Shown here: positions 7,986 to 13,181 of the stretch, piece by piece
Numbering within the stretch: the stretch's first letter is position 1
Layout: each line of letters opens with the position of its first letter
Assembly: GCA_019117345.1 (NCBI GenBank)
Contig: DWZW01000099.1
Location: 1-14,846, forward strand
Direction: 5' to 3'
Origin: Claveliimonas stercoravium
Lineage (GTDB): Bacteria > Bacillota > Clostridia > Lachnospirales > Lachnospiraceae
DNA: 14,846 nucleotides
Notes under the pieces: model-generated
Told to the model about the DNA's origin: nothing
What the model saw: only the letters and a program-made list of their open reading frames with translations
Database searches by the model: none
Made by a program: the position numbers and the translations under genes

Positions 7986-8447
7986 TTATCCTTCGATGGC
8001 AATGTAGTCGTTCTTTTCAACGGCCTTTGCGTCCTTCTTCGGAACAGTCAGCTTCAGGATACCGTCCTCGTATCTGGCCTTGATCTCATCCTGGGTCACG
8101 CCTTCGCCCACATAGAAGCTTCTGCTCATGGCGCCTGCGTAGCGCTCCCTGCGGATGTATTTGCCCTTCTTATCCTTCTCGTCCTTGTCAAGTCCCTTGG
8201 CGGCGGAGATGGTAAGGTATCCGTTCTCCAGTTTGGCGTTGATCTCATCCTTCTTAAATCCGGGCAGGTCAATGTCTACCTCGTAGCTGCCGTCCGTCTC
8301 CTTCACATCGGTCTTCATCATATTTTTAGCATGCTTTCCATATAACGGGTTCTTCTTGCCAAAGAAGTATCTGTCAAGATCATCGTCAAATGGGAAGTCC
8401 ATCCAGTCATCAAATAAGTTTTCTCCAAAAATACTAGGCATCATCAT
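7986..8447 (-). CDS. Small heat-shock protein, Hsp20/alpha-crystallin family
   Basis: A 153-residue cytoplasmic chaperone that should hold unfolding proteins in oligomers without using ATP. A short N-terminal arm rich in Phe, Trp and Asp (MMMPSIFGENLFDDWMDFPF) precedes the alpha-crystallin domain (about 42-140), which contains YEVDIDLPGFKKDEI, LENGYLTISA, RRERYAGAMSRSFYVG and the end motif ARYEDGILKLTVPK. The first of three successive ATG codons is best placed, 9 bp after AAAGGAG. The gene is a single transcription unit with a consensus promoter, a CIRCE operator and a strong terminator. Its long (~140 nt) leader contains a hairpin covering the ribosome site. Expression is therefore probably heat-induced at both transcription and translation levels (inference). 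Confidence 0.95.
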   Translation of the reverse strand: MMMPSIFGENLFDDWMDFPFDDDLDRYFFGKKNPLYGKHAKNMMKTDVKETDGSYEVDIDLPGFKKDEINAKLENGYLTISAAKGLDKDEKDKKGKYIRRERYAGAMSRSFYVGEGVTQDEIKARYEDGILKLTVPKKDAKAVEKNDYIAIEG

Positions 8448-8451
8448 AAGT

Positions 8452-8477
8452 CATATCTCCTTTCAAAAGATCATATG
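8452..8477 (-). promoter_or_regulatory. Candidate FourU-like RNA thermometer over the hsp20 ribosome site
   Basis: In the minus-strand RNA, CAUAU (8477-8473) pairs with AUAUG (8456-8452) and UCUUU pairs with AAGGA of the Shine-Dalgarno (one G-U pair), closing a 3-nt loop. The ribosome site is thus buried in a weak AU/GU-rich hairpin ending 4 nt before the start codon, as in FourU thermometers. It was found by eye, with no folding energy computed. Confidence 0.45.
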
Positions 8478-8594
8478 TTGCAATTGTTAGCACTGTCGGA
8501 GAAATCCGAGGTGTCGAGTTATCAGAACATCGGAAGCGGTCCAGCCTGCCGGAGCGAGGCTCCTTTTTGAACCCTCTTCATTTGTTCTAGTTGC

Positions 8595-8623
8595 ACTATA
8601 ACACTTATTATCAGCACTGTCAA
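8595..8623 (-). promoter_or_regulatory. Consensus sigma-A promoter of hsp20
   Basis: On the minus strand TTGACA (8623-8618), a 17-bp spacer and TATAGT (8600-8595). The perfect -35 sits inside the CIRCE inverted repeat, so HrcA binding would block RNA polymerase. Transcription would begin near 8588, giving a leader of about 140 nt. Confidence 0.85.
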
Positions 8624-8637
8624 CTATTGAGTGCTGA
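8611..8637. promoter_or_regulatory. CIRCE element (HrcA operator)
   Basis: TCAGCACTG, nine bases, GAGTGCTGA. This matches the CIRCE consensus TTAGCACTC-N9-GAGTGCTAA except for one base near each outer end (a compensatory pair) and one inner base. It overlaps the -35 box of the hsp20 promoter, the usual arrangement for HrcA repression relieved by heat. The hrcA gene is not in this window. Confidence 0.88.
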
Positions 8638-8673
8638 TTTTTGAAAATTTTTTACAGGGGAGTTAAAACTGGA

Positions 8674-8697
8674 TACAGAAGCCTCTGTAATTTTTTA
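8674..8697 (+). other. Short hairpin with T run upstream of the IS30 remnant
   Basis: TACAGA-AGCC-TCTGTA (8674-8689) is a perfect 6-bp stem followed by A and a run of T. It resembles a weak terminator and lies between the CIRCE element and the transposase fragment, in AT-rich DNA. It may belong to the end of the old insertion sequence. Confidence 0.35.
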
Positions 8698-8718
8698 TAT
8701 TTAGATTGGAGGCTTACT

Positions 8719-8838
8719 ATGGCTATTAATCATATTGGTGATCGTAAACATCTTACTCTTGATGATAGGATCCGCATCGAAACTTTGATCGAACATCGTG
8801 CCCGGCATGTGCAGGAATCATACCATAATACAATGTAG
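8719..8838 (+). pseudogene. IS30-family transposase, N-terminal remnant
   Basis: A 39-codon fragment beginning MAINHIGDRKHLTLDDRIRIE and continuing ETLIEHRA matches the start of IS30-type transposases, whose N-terminal helix-turn-helix region begins with a similar KHLTLDDRIRIE segment. An ATTGGAGG ribosome site precedes the ATG at 8719. Similarity stops after about 29 residues, and a TAG ends the frame where roughly 300 more residues are expected. Base composition is clearly more AT-rich than in neighbouring genes, consistent with foreign origin. The DDE catalytic domain is absent, so it cannot transpose. Confidence 0.7.
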
Positions 8839-8920
8839 CCATCATCTTCTGTGTCATGGATTTTTCTTTTCGCAGGTCGCTCAGAAATTGCCCGAACTTT
8901 TCATTGTCGATCTGGTACAT
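8753..8920 (-). pseudogene. XRE-family helix-turn-helix regulator, truncated
   Basis: Starting at 8920 the minus strand encodes MYQIDNEKFGQFLSDLRKEK followed by SMTQK, the usual opening of Cro/CI-type regulators of Clostridia (helix 1 and start of helix 2 of the HTH_XRE domain). After MTQK the similarity ends, and the 55-codon frame runs into the oppositely oriented IS30 fragment before a TAA at 8753-8755. A strong GGAGG and a plausible promoter are intact, so a short non-functional peptide may still be made. The gene was probably cut by insertion or deletion associated with the IS element. The recognition helix is missing, so DNA binding is not expected. Confidence 0.6.
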
Positions 8921-8941
8921 CTGTTTACACCTCCTGCGCCT

Positions 8942-8971
8942 ATTTTACCCCTCGTATGGCACGGAAGGCAA
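8942..8971 (-). promoter_or_regulatory. Promoter of the truncated XRE regulator
   Basis: On the minus strand TTGCCT (8971-8966), an 18-bp spacer and TAAAAT (8947-8942), followed by GGAGG and the ATG at 8920. It survives although the gene it served is broken. Confidence 0.45.
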
Positions 8972-9001
8972 TCTACCGGCAGGAGAGTTGTGCATTTTAT
9001 A

Positions 9002-10012
9002 TCAATTTGCGTCAAGCCGATACCCATTGGGGTCCATGACATACTCCGCATTGGATAGGAACTGTGCGTTCTGCTTTTCCACGTCAGACAGGACAGACTC
9101 GCTGAAGGCTTCCGGGGAGACGGTCCCGCTGTACCAGCTCTGGCTGTTGAAATAGTCCTGGAGCTCCCGGGAGTTGAACATCCGCCCGTGGCGCGCGTAA
9201 ATCTCATTTTTGGCATAGTTGACCTCCTGGAGAGACAGGCCGCTTAAGTCGCTCTCTGTGAGGAGCCGGGCGCTGCTCTGGGGAAGGATGTAGCCGCCAG
9301 CGGCGGTATCAGTGGAAGAGGAGTCATCTTCAGGCTCCGACTGGCTCTTCTCGTAAGCCGCGATCAGGTCCTTCCCGTCCCCGTCAGAAATCTCATAGGG
9401 CATGATGTACAGCTCGCCGCTGTCAATGTACATCTGTCCGTCAACCCGGACCTTCTGGTTGGAGCTGAGCTCATCCAGCATGCCATCCGGGAGAAGGGAG
9501 TCGTCAATGGAGGCCCTGTCTATGTCCTCCAGAAGGATTTCCGTTCCATCTGGATTTCTCCCGTAAAAGGACAATCCGTCATCCCAGCGGAGGAGCTTCT
9601 GGTTTCCCGCTGCGCTCCTGATATATCCATCCAGGCGGAGCTGGCCACTGGTCGTCAGGTTGAAATCCGCGTCAGAGGGGTCTATATCCTCCTCTGTCTC
9701 CGGGGCGGCCCCATCCTCAGCCTCCGTGTCATCCCCTGCGGGCTTCTCTGCCTCCGCGGTCTGGCCTCCGGAGGAGTCCTTTTCGGGAGTGCGGACGGAG
9801 AAAAATACAGCTCCGGATATGGCGAGCACAAGGAATGCCGCGCCGGCCGCTATCAGCAGGGGGGGTTTTTTCTTTCTCCGGGGCTTACGCTCGTCCGGGT
9901 CCTCCGGAAGATCGAGGGAGGGGTCCAGGGGCATGTCATCCAGTCTTTCGCCGCACTCGGCGCAGAAGGTGGAGTCGTCAGGAGTCTCCTGACCACAGTA
10001 AGGGCATTTCAT
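9002..10012 (-). CDS. Zinc-ribbon, single-TM, YARHG-domain protein
   Basis: A 336-residue protein with an N-terminal zinc ribbon (MKCPYCGQETPDD, then FCAECG; Cys 3, 6, 17, 20). An acidic linker, a basic KPRRKKK stop-transfer stretch and one transmembrane helix (about 51-73) follow. The Asp/Glu/Ser-rich outer region (75-125) leads to a central domain of unknown type and a C-terminal YARHG domain (EVNYAKNEIYARHGRMF, then LQDYFNSQSWY). The topology suggests zinc ribbon inside, YARHG domain outside. YARHG domains are extracellular modules of unknown function, common in Clostridia. The ATG at 10012 starts the conserved zinc ribbon and has AAGGA upstream; a TTG at 10045 is in frame but lacks a ribosome site. 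The gene has its own promoter downstream of the YczE-like gene. Confidence 0.8.
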   Translation of the reverse strand: MKCPYCGQETPDDSTFCAECGERLDDMPLDPSLDLPEDPDERKPRRKKKPPLLIAAGAAFLVLAISGAVFFSVRTPEKDSSGGQTAEAEKPAGDDTEAEDGAAPETEEDIDPSDADFNLTTSGQLRLDGYIRSAAGNQKLLRWDDGLSFYGRNPDGTEILLEDIDRASIDDSLLPDGMLDELSSNQKVRVDGQMYIDSGELYIMPYEISDGDGKDLIAAYEKSQSEPEDDSSSTDTAAGGYILPQSSARLLTESDLSGLSLQEVNYAKNEIYARHGRMFNSRELQDYFNSQSWYSGTVSPEAFSESVLSDVEKQNAQFLSNAEYVMDPNGYRLDAN

Positions 10013-10040
10013 GGCAGTATCCGTCCTTTCATAGGTTTTG

Positions 10041-10057
10041 ATCAAAGATACTTTGAT
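10041..10057. promoter_or_regulatory. Perfect inverted repeat overlapping the -10 box (candidate operator)
   Basis: ATCAAAG-ATA-CTTTGAT is a perfect 7+3+7 inverted repeat covering the last base of the -10 box and the expected transcription start of the zinc-ribbon gene. That is a typical repressor position. No candidate repressor is apparent among the neighbours. Confidence 0.5.
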
Positions 10058-10084
10058 TATACATTTTGCTTCAAAAGCCGTCTA
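10056..10084 (-). promoter_or_regulatory. Promoter of the zinc-ribbon/YARHG gene
   Basis: On the minus strand TAGACG (10084-10079), a 17-bp spacer and a perfect TATAAT (10061-10056), about 45 bp before the start at 10012. Confidence 0.6.
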
Positions 10085-10088
10085 TAAA

Positions 10089-10143
10089 AACCTTTATCTA
10101 CTCTGCGCATCTTTATACGCTCTGTCATCCTTATGCGCTCTGC
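10089..10143. repeat. Imperfect 18-bp tandem repeat, two to three copies
   Basis: Copies at 10108-10125 and 10126-10143 are adjacent and match at 15 of 18 bases (CATCYTTATRCGCTCTGY). A weaker third copy lies at 10089-10106. The last copy overlaps the 3' end of the YczE-like gene and contains its stop codon. Confidence 0.5.
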
Positions 10144-10790
10144 TCGTCCTCCAGCCTCCAGCTGGACAGCACCCTGCCGAACTGTTTGGCGATGAGCCCC
10201 ACCATGACTGCCGCTGCCACGGTCCCCTCCCGGACCCCCTGGAGGCTGCCTGTGAAGACGAGAGACAGCAGGATGGCGGTAAGGACGAGAGTTACATCAA
10301 AGCACACCTTCATGTAGCCGAACCTGAGGGAGGGGACAGCCCTGCAGATGGCCAGCACCACCCCTTCCCCGGCCAGTACCACCACGCCGGCTTTCACCTC
10401 CAGGCTGACACCGGCTGCCACAAGCAGGATGCCTGCAAGGCAGACGAGCCACTGCTGCCAGTATGTGTGGCACGAGATCCCCTGCACGGCCCACACGCCG
10501 AAATCCGTCAGATAGCCGAAGAAAAAGGCTACCGGGAGCTGCATGAGCTGGATGGGATGATAGTTTTTCCGAAGGATCAGGATCTGCAGGAGGATGAAGA
10601 CGCAGTGCATGGCAATGGTGGCTGTCCCCACAGTCAGAGGAGAAAAAAGGCTCAACACATAGGGAACGCTGGATATGGGAGAAGTGCCGAGGCTTGCCTT
10701 GATGGAAAAGGCCACGCCGAAGGCCATGATGGTCAGGCCCGCAAAAAGGAGCAGATAGCGCTTTAGAATGTAAGTAGTCCGTTTGTTCAA
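10131..10790 (-). CDS. YczE/YyaS/YitT-type multipass membrane protein
   Basis: A 219-residue hydrophobic protein with about five transmembrane helices and the hallmarks of the YczE-like family: FGVAFSIKASLGTSPISSVPYVLS near residues 20-43, a central AGEGVVLAICR segment and the C-terminal GSLQGVREGTVAAAVMVGLIAK. The family is widespread in Firmicutes; function is unknown, and YczE of Bacillus has been linked to lipopeptide antibiotic production. A TTG start at 10790 (MNKRTTY) is preferred because AAAGGA lies 9 bp before it. The in-frame ATG at 10799 sits directly on that ribosome site, and an earlier ATG lacks one. There is no terminator before the zinc-ribbon gene 118 bp downstream, so the two may be co-transcribed. 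Confidence 0.82.
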   Translation of the reverse strand: MNKRTTYILKRYLLLFAGLTIMAFGVAFSIKASLGTSPISSVPYVLSLFSPLTVGTATIAMHCVFILLQILILRKNYHPIQLMQLPVAFFFGYLTDFGVWAVQGISCHTYWQQWLVCLAGILLVAAGVSLEVKAGVVVLAGEGVVLAICRAVPSLRFGYMKVCFDVTLVLTAILLSLVFTGSLQGVREGTVAAAVMVGLIAKQFGRVLSSWRLEDEQSA

Positions 10791-10886
10791 TACGGTCATT
10801 CCTTTCTGAAAATGTGGCATCACCGAGGGATGCCGAAATGTCTGTCAGAGGAAAGAGGGACTCTTGATTTACCTGCTGACTTCTTT

Positions 10887-10895
10887 ATTATAACA
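10887..10895 (-). promoter_or_regulatory. Extended -10 promoter for the YczE-like gene
   Basis: On the minus strand TGT-TATAAT, a perfect -10 with the extended TGn motif, about 97 bp before the chosen TTG start. The -35 region (GGTACA at 17 bp) is poor. Confidence 0.5.
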
Positions 10896-10998
10896 CTTTC
10901 GGGAGAAACTGTACCTGCCTATATGGCGGCAAGGCTGCGATTTTTAAAAGAAAAGTGCAACAAACAAAAAAAGAAAACAATAATTATCAGATAAATAA

Positions 10999-11027
10999 TT
11001 GACTAATGCGAGAAAAGGAACTACAAT
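10999..11027 (+). promoter_or_regulatory. Sigma-A promoter for two small genes
   Basis: TTGACT (10999-11004), a 17-bp spacer and TACAAT (11022-11027) lie 31 bp before the ATG at 11059. Both boxes match 5 of 6 consensus bases. The 10791-10998 region upstream is A/T-rich and otherwise holds only the divergent YczE promoter. Confidence 0.7.
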
Positions 11028-11058
11028 TATAGAAAAGATACGAAGGGAGGCGGAAGCT

Positions 11059-11316
11059 ATGACGAGAGAAATTCTTTTGATCATTCTTTTTGCGGCAGCG
11101 CTGGTGGCAGTGTGCTGGATGCTCATGGAATACTGGCTTGGCACAAGAGGATTTGGGATGAACGGAGAGATCGGAAGACTCCGTTTTGGAAGCAGGACTG
11201 CCTTTGCTCTCGCTCAGTTCTGGAAGAGAGTGGACGAGGCGAAGGATATCCCCGATGAACCGCTGAAGCGGGAAATGGGGTTGGCTGACAACGGTCTTCC
11301 GTCCGGAGAAAAATAA
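11059..11316 (+). CDS. Small single-TM protein of unknown function
   Basis: An 85-residue protein not recognised as a known family. It has an N-terminal transmembrane helix (about residues 4-23, from MTREILLIILFAAALV), a Trp/Tyr/Met cluster at the membrane edge, and a positively charged middle (GRLRFGSR, then FWKRVDEAKD) that should be cytoplasmic or surface-exposed. The ATG at 11059 follows GGGAGG; the frame continues upstream to 10999, but that overlaps the promoter. A good promoter precedes it and a 53-residue gene follows 22 bp later on the same strand, so they probably form one transcript ending at the 11594 terminator. Confidence 0.65.
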   Translation: MTREILLIILFAAALVAVCWMLMEYWLGTRGFGMNGEIGRLRFGSRTAFALAQFWKRVDEAKDIPDEPLKREMGLADNGLPSGEK

Positions 11317-11338
11317 GGAGTGAAGGAGTGACGCTGTT

Positions 11339-11500
11339 ATGACAGAAGAACTGATCCATGAACTGAAGCATGTAAAAAACGCACTTGTAAATAAGGAGAT
11401 GAAAGGGGAAGCCTGGGAGGAAAAGCAGCAGATGATCCGCAAGCTGGAGGACGTCACCAGCTACCTGAAGGACGCCCTGGGACAGGGGATTGAATTCTGA
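11339..11500 (+). CDS. 53-residue charged helical protein of unknown function
   Basis: A short frame beginning MTEELIHELKHVKNALVNKE and ending in a DALGQGIEF tail. It is rich in Glu, Lys and Leu and probably a single alpha helix or coiled coil without membrane segments. GAAGGAG lies about 10 bp before the ATG. It is the second gene behind the promoter at 10999, and its codon use resembles the neighbours. It is not recognised as a known family. Supported by the ribosome site, position and composition only. Confidence 0.5.
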   Translation: MTEELIHELKHVKNALVNKEMKGEAWEEKQQMIRKLEDVTSYLKDALGQGIEF

Positions 11501-11517
11501 CGGGCGCCGGGAGCCTG

Positions 11518-11583
11518 GGAAGTACAGAGGCGCTGGTGCTTGACATGGACGGACTTCTGTCCGACTCGGAGGCAAGGGAATGA
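11518..11583 (+). pseudogene. N-terminal scrap of a HAD-family hydrolase
   Basis: The frame reads GSTEALVLDMDGLLSDSEARE and then TGA. DMDGLLSDSE is motif I of haloacid-dehalogenase phosphatases of the beta-phosphoglucomutase type (nucleophile Asp and general acid Asp of DxD). Only about 20 of the expected 210 or more residues remain before the stop and the terminator. The frame is open upstream only to 11494 and has no clear start (GTG at 11536 is possible). It is best read as the surviving 5' end of a deleted gene, now between the 53-residue gene and the terminator. Confidence 0.55.
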
Positions 11584-11593
11584 GAGGATAAGA

Positions 11594-11639
11594 AAAAGCA
11601 TGGACGGAGGCAAAAAGGCCGCTTCCTGTCCATGCTTTT
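11594..11639. terminator. Large bidirectional terminator
   Basis: AAAAGCATGGAC (11594-11605) pairs perfectly with GTCCATGCTTTT (11628-11639), and the stem extends inward through GGAGG/CTTCC with one bulge. T runs occur on both strands. It serves the small genes (+) and nagB (-), which converge here. Confidence 0.88.
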
Positions 11640-11678
11640 ATCGTCTGTCAGAAGACCAGGGCTCTGTCTCCCGCTCTC

Positions 11679-12416
11679 TTAGTTGAAATCCGGAACCTTT
11701 GAGAGAGCGGCTGCGTCAGCTACCAGAGTCACATCGTTGTGCATCTGGAGGATGGAGGCAGGGACCGCGGGAGTGACCGGGCCGAAGAAGGCATCCCTCA
11801 CGATGTCAGCCTTGCCCTCGCCGTTTACGACCAGGAGGATCTTCCTTGCCTGCATGATGGTCTTGATACCCATTGTGTATGCCTGGCGGGGGACATCGTC
11901 TGCGGAGGCGAAGAACCGTTTGTTTGCCTCGATGGTGCTCTCCTGGAGGTCTACACAGTGGGTCTCCTTCTCAAAGGCCTCACCCGGTTCGTTGAATCCG
12001 ATGTGCCCGTTGTGTCCCAGGCCCAGAAGCTGCAGGTCCACGCCGCCCAGAGACTGGATCAGCCTCTCATAGCGGGCGCACTCCCTGGCACTGTCGGGCT
12101 CTGTGCCGTCCGGGAGATGTGTGTTTTCCGGGAGGATATTTACATGGTCGAAAAGATTGTGGTGCATGAAATAGTAGTAGCTCTGGTCGTTGTCTTTTGT
12201 GAGCCCTTTGTACTCGTCCAGGTTCACTGTGGTGACTGCGGAGAAATCCAGGTCTCCCTTCCTGTACCAGTCCACCAGCTGCTCGTATGTACCGATGGGG
12301 GTGGAGCCTGTGGCAAGACCCAGCACGCAGTCAGGCTTCATGATGATCTGGGCGGAAATGATATTTGCCGCCTTGCGGCTCATGTCGCGGTAGTCTGTAG
12401 CTTTGTAGATTTTCAT
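11679..12416 (-). CDS. nagB: Glucosamine-6-phosphate deaminase
   Basis: A 245-residue cytoplasmic enzyme converting glucosamine 6-phosphate to fructose 6-phosphate and ammonia, the last step of amino-sugar breakdown. Motifs are LATGSTPIGTYEQL near 34-47 (phosphate loop), VNLDEYKGL with the catalytic Asp67, LGLGHNGHIGFNEPG at 131-145 with the ring-opening His138, and a GIKTIMQARKILLVVNGEGKA region. Asn136 replaces the Asp of the Escherichia coli enzyme, as in Bacillus-type NagB. The length equals that of the short, non-allosteric Firmicutes form, which lacks the extra C-terminal part of the enterobacterial enzyme. GAGGAGG precedes the ATG. A CBM9-like gene lies 49 bp upstream on the same strand, suggesting co-transcription. 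No nagA is adjacent. Confidence 0.97.
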   Translation of the reverse strand: MKIYKATDYRDMSRKAANIISAQIIMKPDCVLGLATGSTPIGTYEQLVDWYRKGDLDFSAVTTVNLDEYKGLTKDNDQSYYYFMHHNLFDHVNILPENTHLPDGTEPDSARECARYERLIQSLGGVDLQLLGLGHNGHIGFNEPGEAFEKETHCVDLQESTIEANKRFFASADDVPRQAYTMGIKTIMQARKILLVVNGEGKADIVRDAFFGPVTPAVPASILQMHNDVTLVADAAALSKVPDFN

Positions 12417-12465
12417 ATGGATAACCTCCTCAAAAATATTTTATATAGATGTAGATCAGGCTTTT

Positions 12466-13071
12466 TCAGACAAGGACAGCCTCTGCAAAGTATTCCGGCA
12501 TGTGGAAGGAAGGCACCGGGGAGGTGATGGGGGCGTAGGCCGCATAGTGCTCGATGTCCGCTGCCTCGGATATCTTGTAGAAGTTGCAGTAAAAGGTGCT
12601 TCCCTTTTCCAGCTTCACAGGCCCGTATATGCGCTCCAGCACAGAAAGCGGGATGTGGAAGGAAGCGCTCCAGCGGTCCTCCTCGATGACGGCCCGGGTC
12701 TGGAAGCGGGCAGCATCCTCGCTGGAGAAATAGGACCGGTAGGTCCTGGAAGGGCCGTAGGCGGCGAGGAGAGCGCCGTTGGCGTTCACCTCGAAATTCA
12801 GGTACGTGCCAGTGGGCTCCCCCTTCTGGGGAAACAGGAGGAATGCCTCCATGGCACTGTCCCTGTAGACCGGGTCCAGATAGGACTCGTAAATCCTTCT
12901 GGGATCTCTTTCCTCACACACCATGCGCACATAAAATCCATCCCCCGGAACGAACCCGATATAGAAGTAAGTGCGGGGAATGGAGGAGGTGCCCCACAAA
13001 AGATGACCGATCTCGCAGGGGGCGACGGTATTCAGTTCTTCTTTGTCTTTTATTATCTTTATATTCATCAT
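12466..13071 (-). CDS. Carbohydrate-binding family 9-like (DOMON-type) protein
   Basis: A 201-residue protein of mainly beta-strand character resembling stand-alone 'family 9-like' carbohydrate-binding proteins of gut bacteria. The segments GHLLWGTSSIPRTYFYIGFVPGDGFYVRMVCEE, AMEAFLLFP, GTYLNFEVNANGALLAAYG, RWSASFHIPLSVLERIYG and FYCNFYKI correspond to the order of strands in CBM9-type domains, where aromatic residues hold a sugar. No signal peptide or membrane segment is visible, so it appears cytoplasmic, which is odd for a carbohydrate-binding module. Adjacent ATG codons at 13071 and 13068 are both possible starts; GGAAG upstream is a weak ribosome site. It precedes nagB by 49 bp and may act with it in amino-sugar use (inference). 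Confidence 0.7.
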   Translation of the reverse strand: MMNIKIIKDKEELNTVAPCEIGHLLWGTSSIPRTYFYIGFVPGDGFYVRMVCEERDPRRIYESYLDPVYRDSAMEAFLLFPQKGEPTGTYLNFEVNANGALLAAYGPSRTYRSYFSSEDAARFQTRAVIEEDRWSASFHIPLSVLERIYGPVKLEKGSTFYCNFYKISEAADIEHYAAYAPITSPVPSFHMPEYFAEAVLV

Positions 13072-13151
13072 GCTTCCAATGTATCAGACAAAAGAAAGAA
13101 AAACAACAGCTTCAAAAAGAAAAATGTGAAAGTGCAAAAAAAACAGTTTAT

Positions 13152-13165
13152 TGTGCTATAGCACA
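13152..13165. other. 14-bp perfect palindrome TGTGCTATAGCACA
   Basis: A perfect palindrome between the methyltransferase and CBM9-like genes. On the minus strand it is followed nine bases later by a run of eight T. It could be a poor terminator for the methyltransferase gene or an operator for the CBM9-nagB unit. No convincing promoter was found for that unit in this 110-bp gap. Confidence 0.45.
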
Positions 13166-13181
13166 CCTGTGAAAGCCTGTG

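Noticed and set aside
11581..11583. In-frame TGA after the HAD motif as a selenocysteine codon, tempting because of yedF
   Set aside because: Reading on produces a basic, low-complexity sequence that runs through the terminator hairpin with no HAD similarity, and no selenocysteine insertion hairpin context is evident.
12417..12465. Independent nagB promoter (TATATAAAAT) in the gap after the CBM9-like gene
   Set aside because: There is a TATA-like stretch but no -35 at suitable spacing; co-transcription with the CBM9-like gene is simpler.
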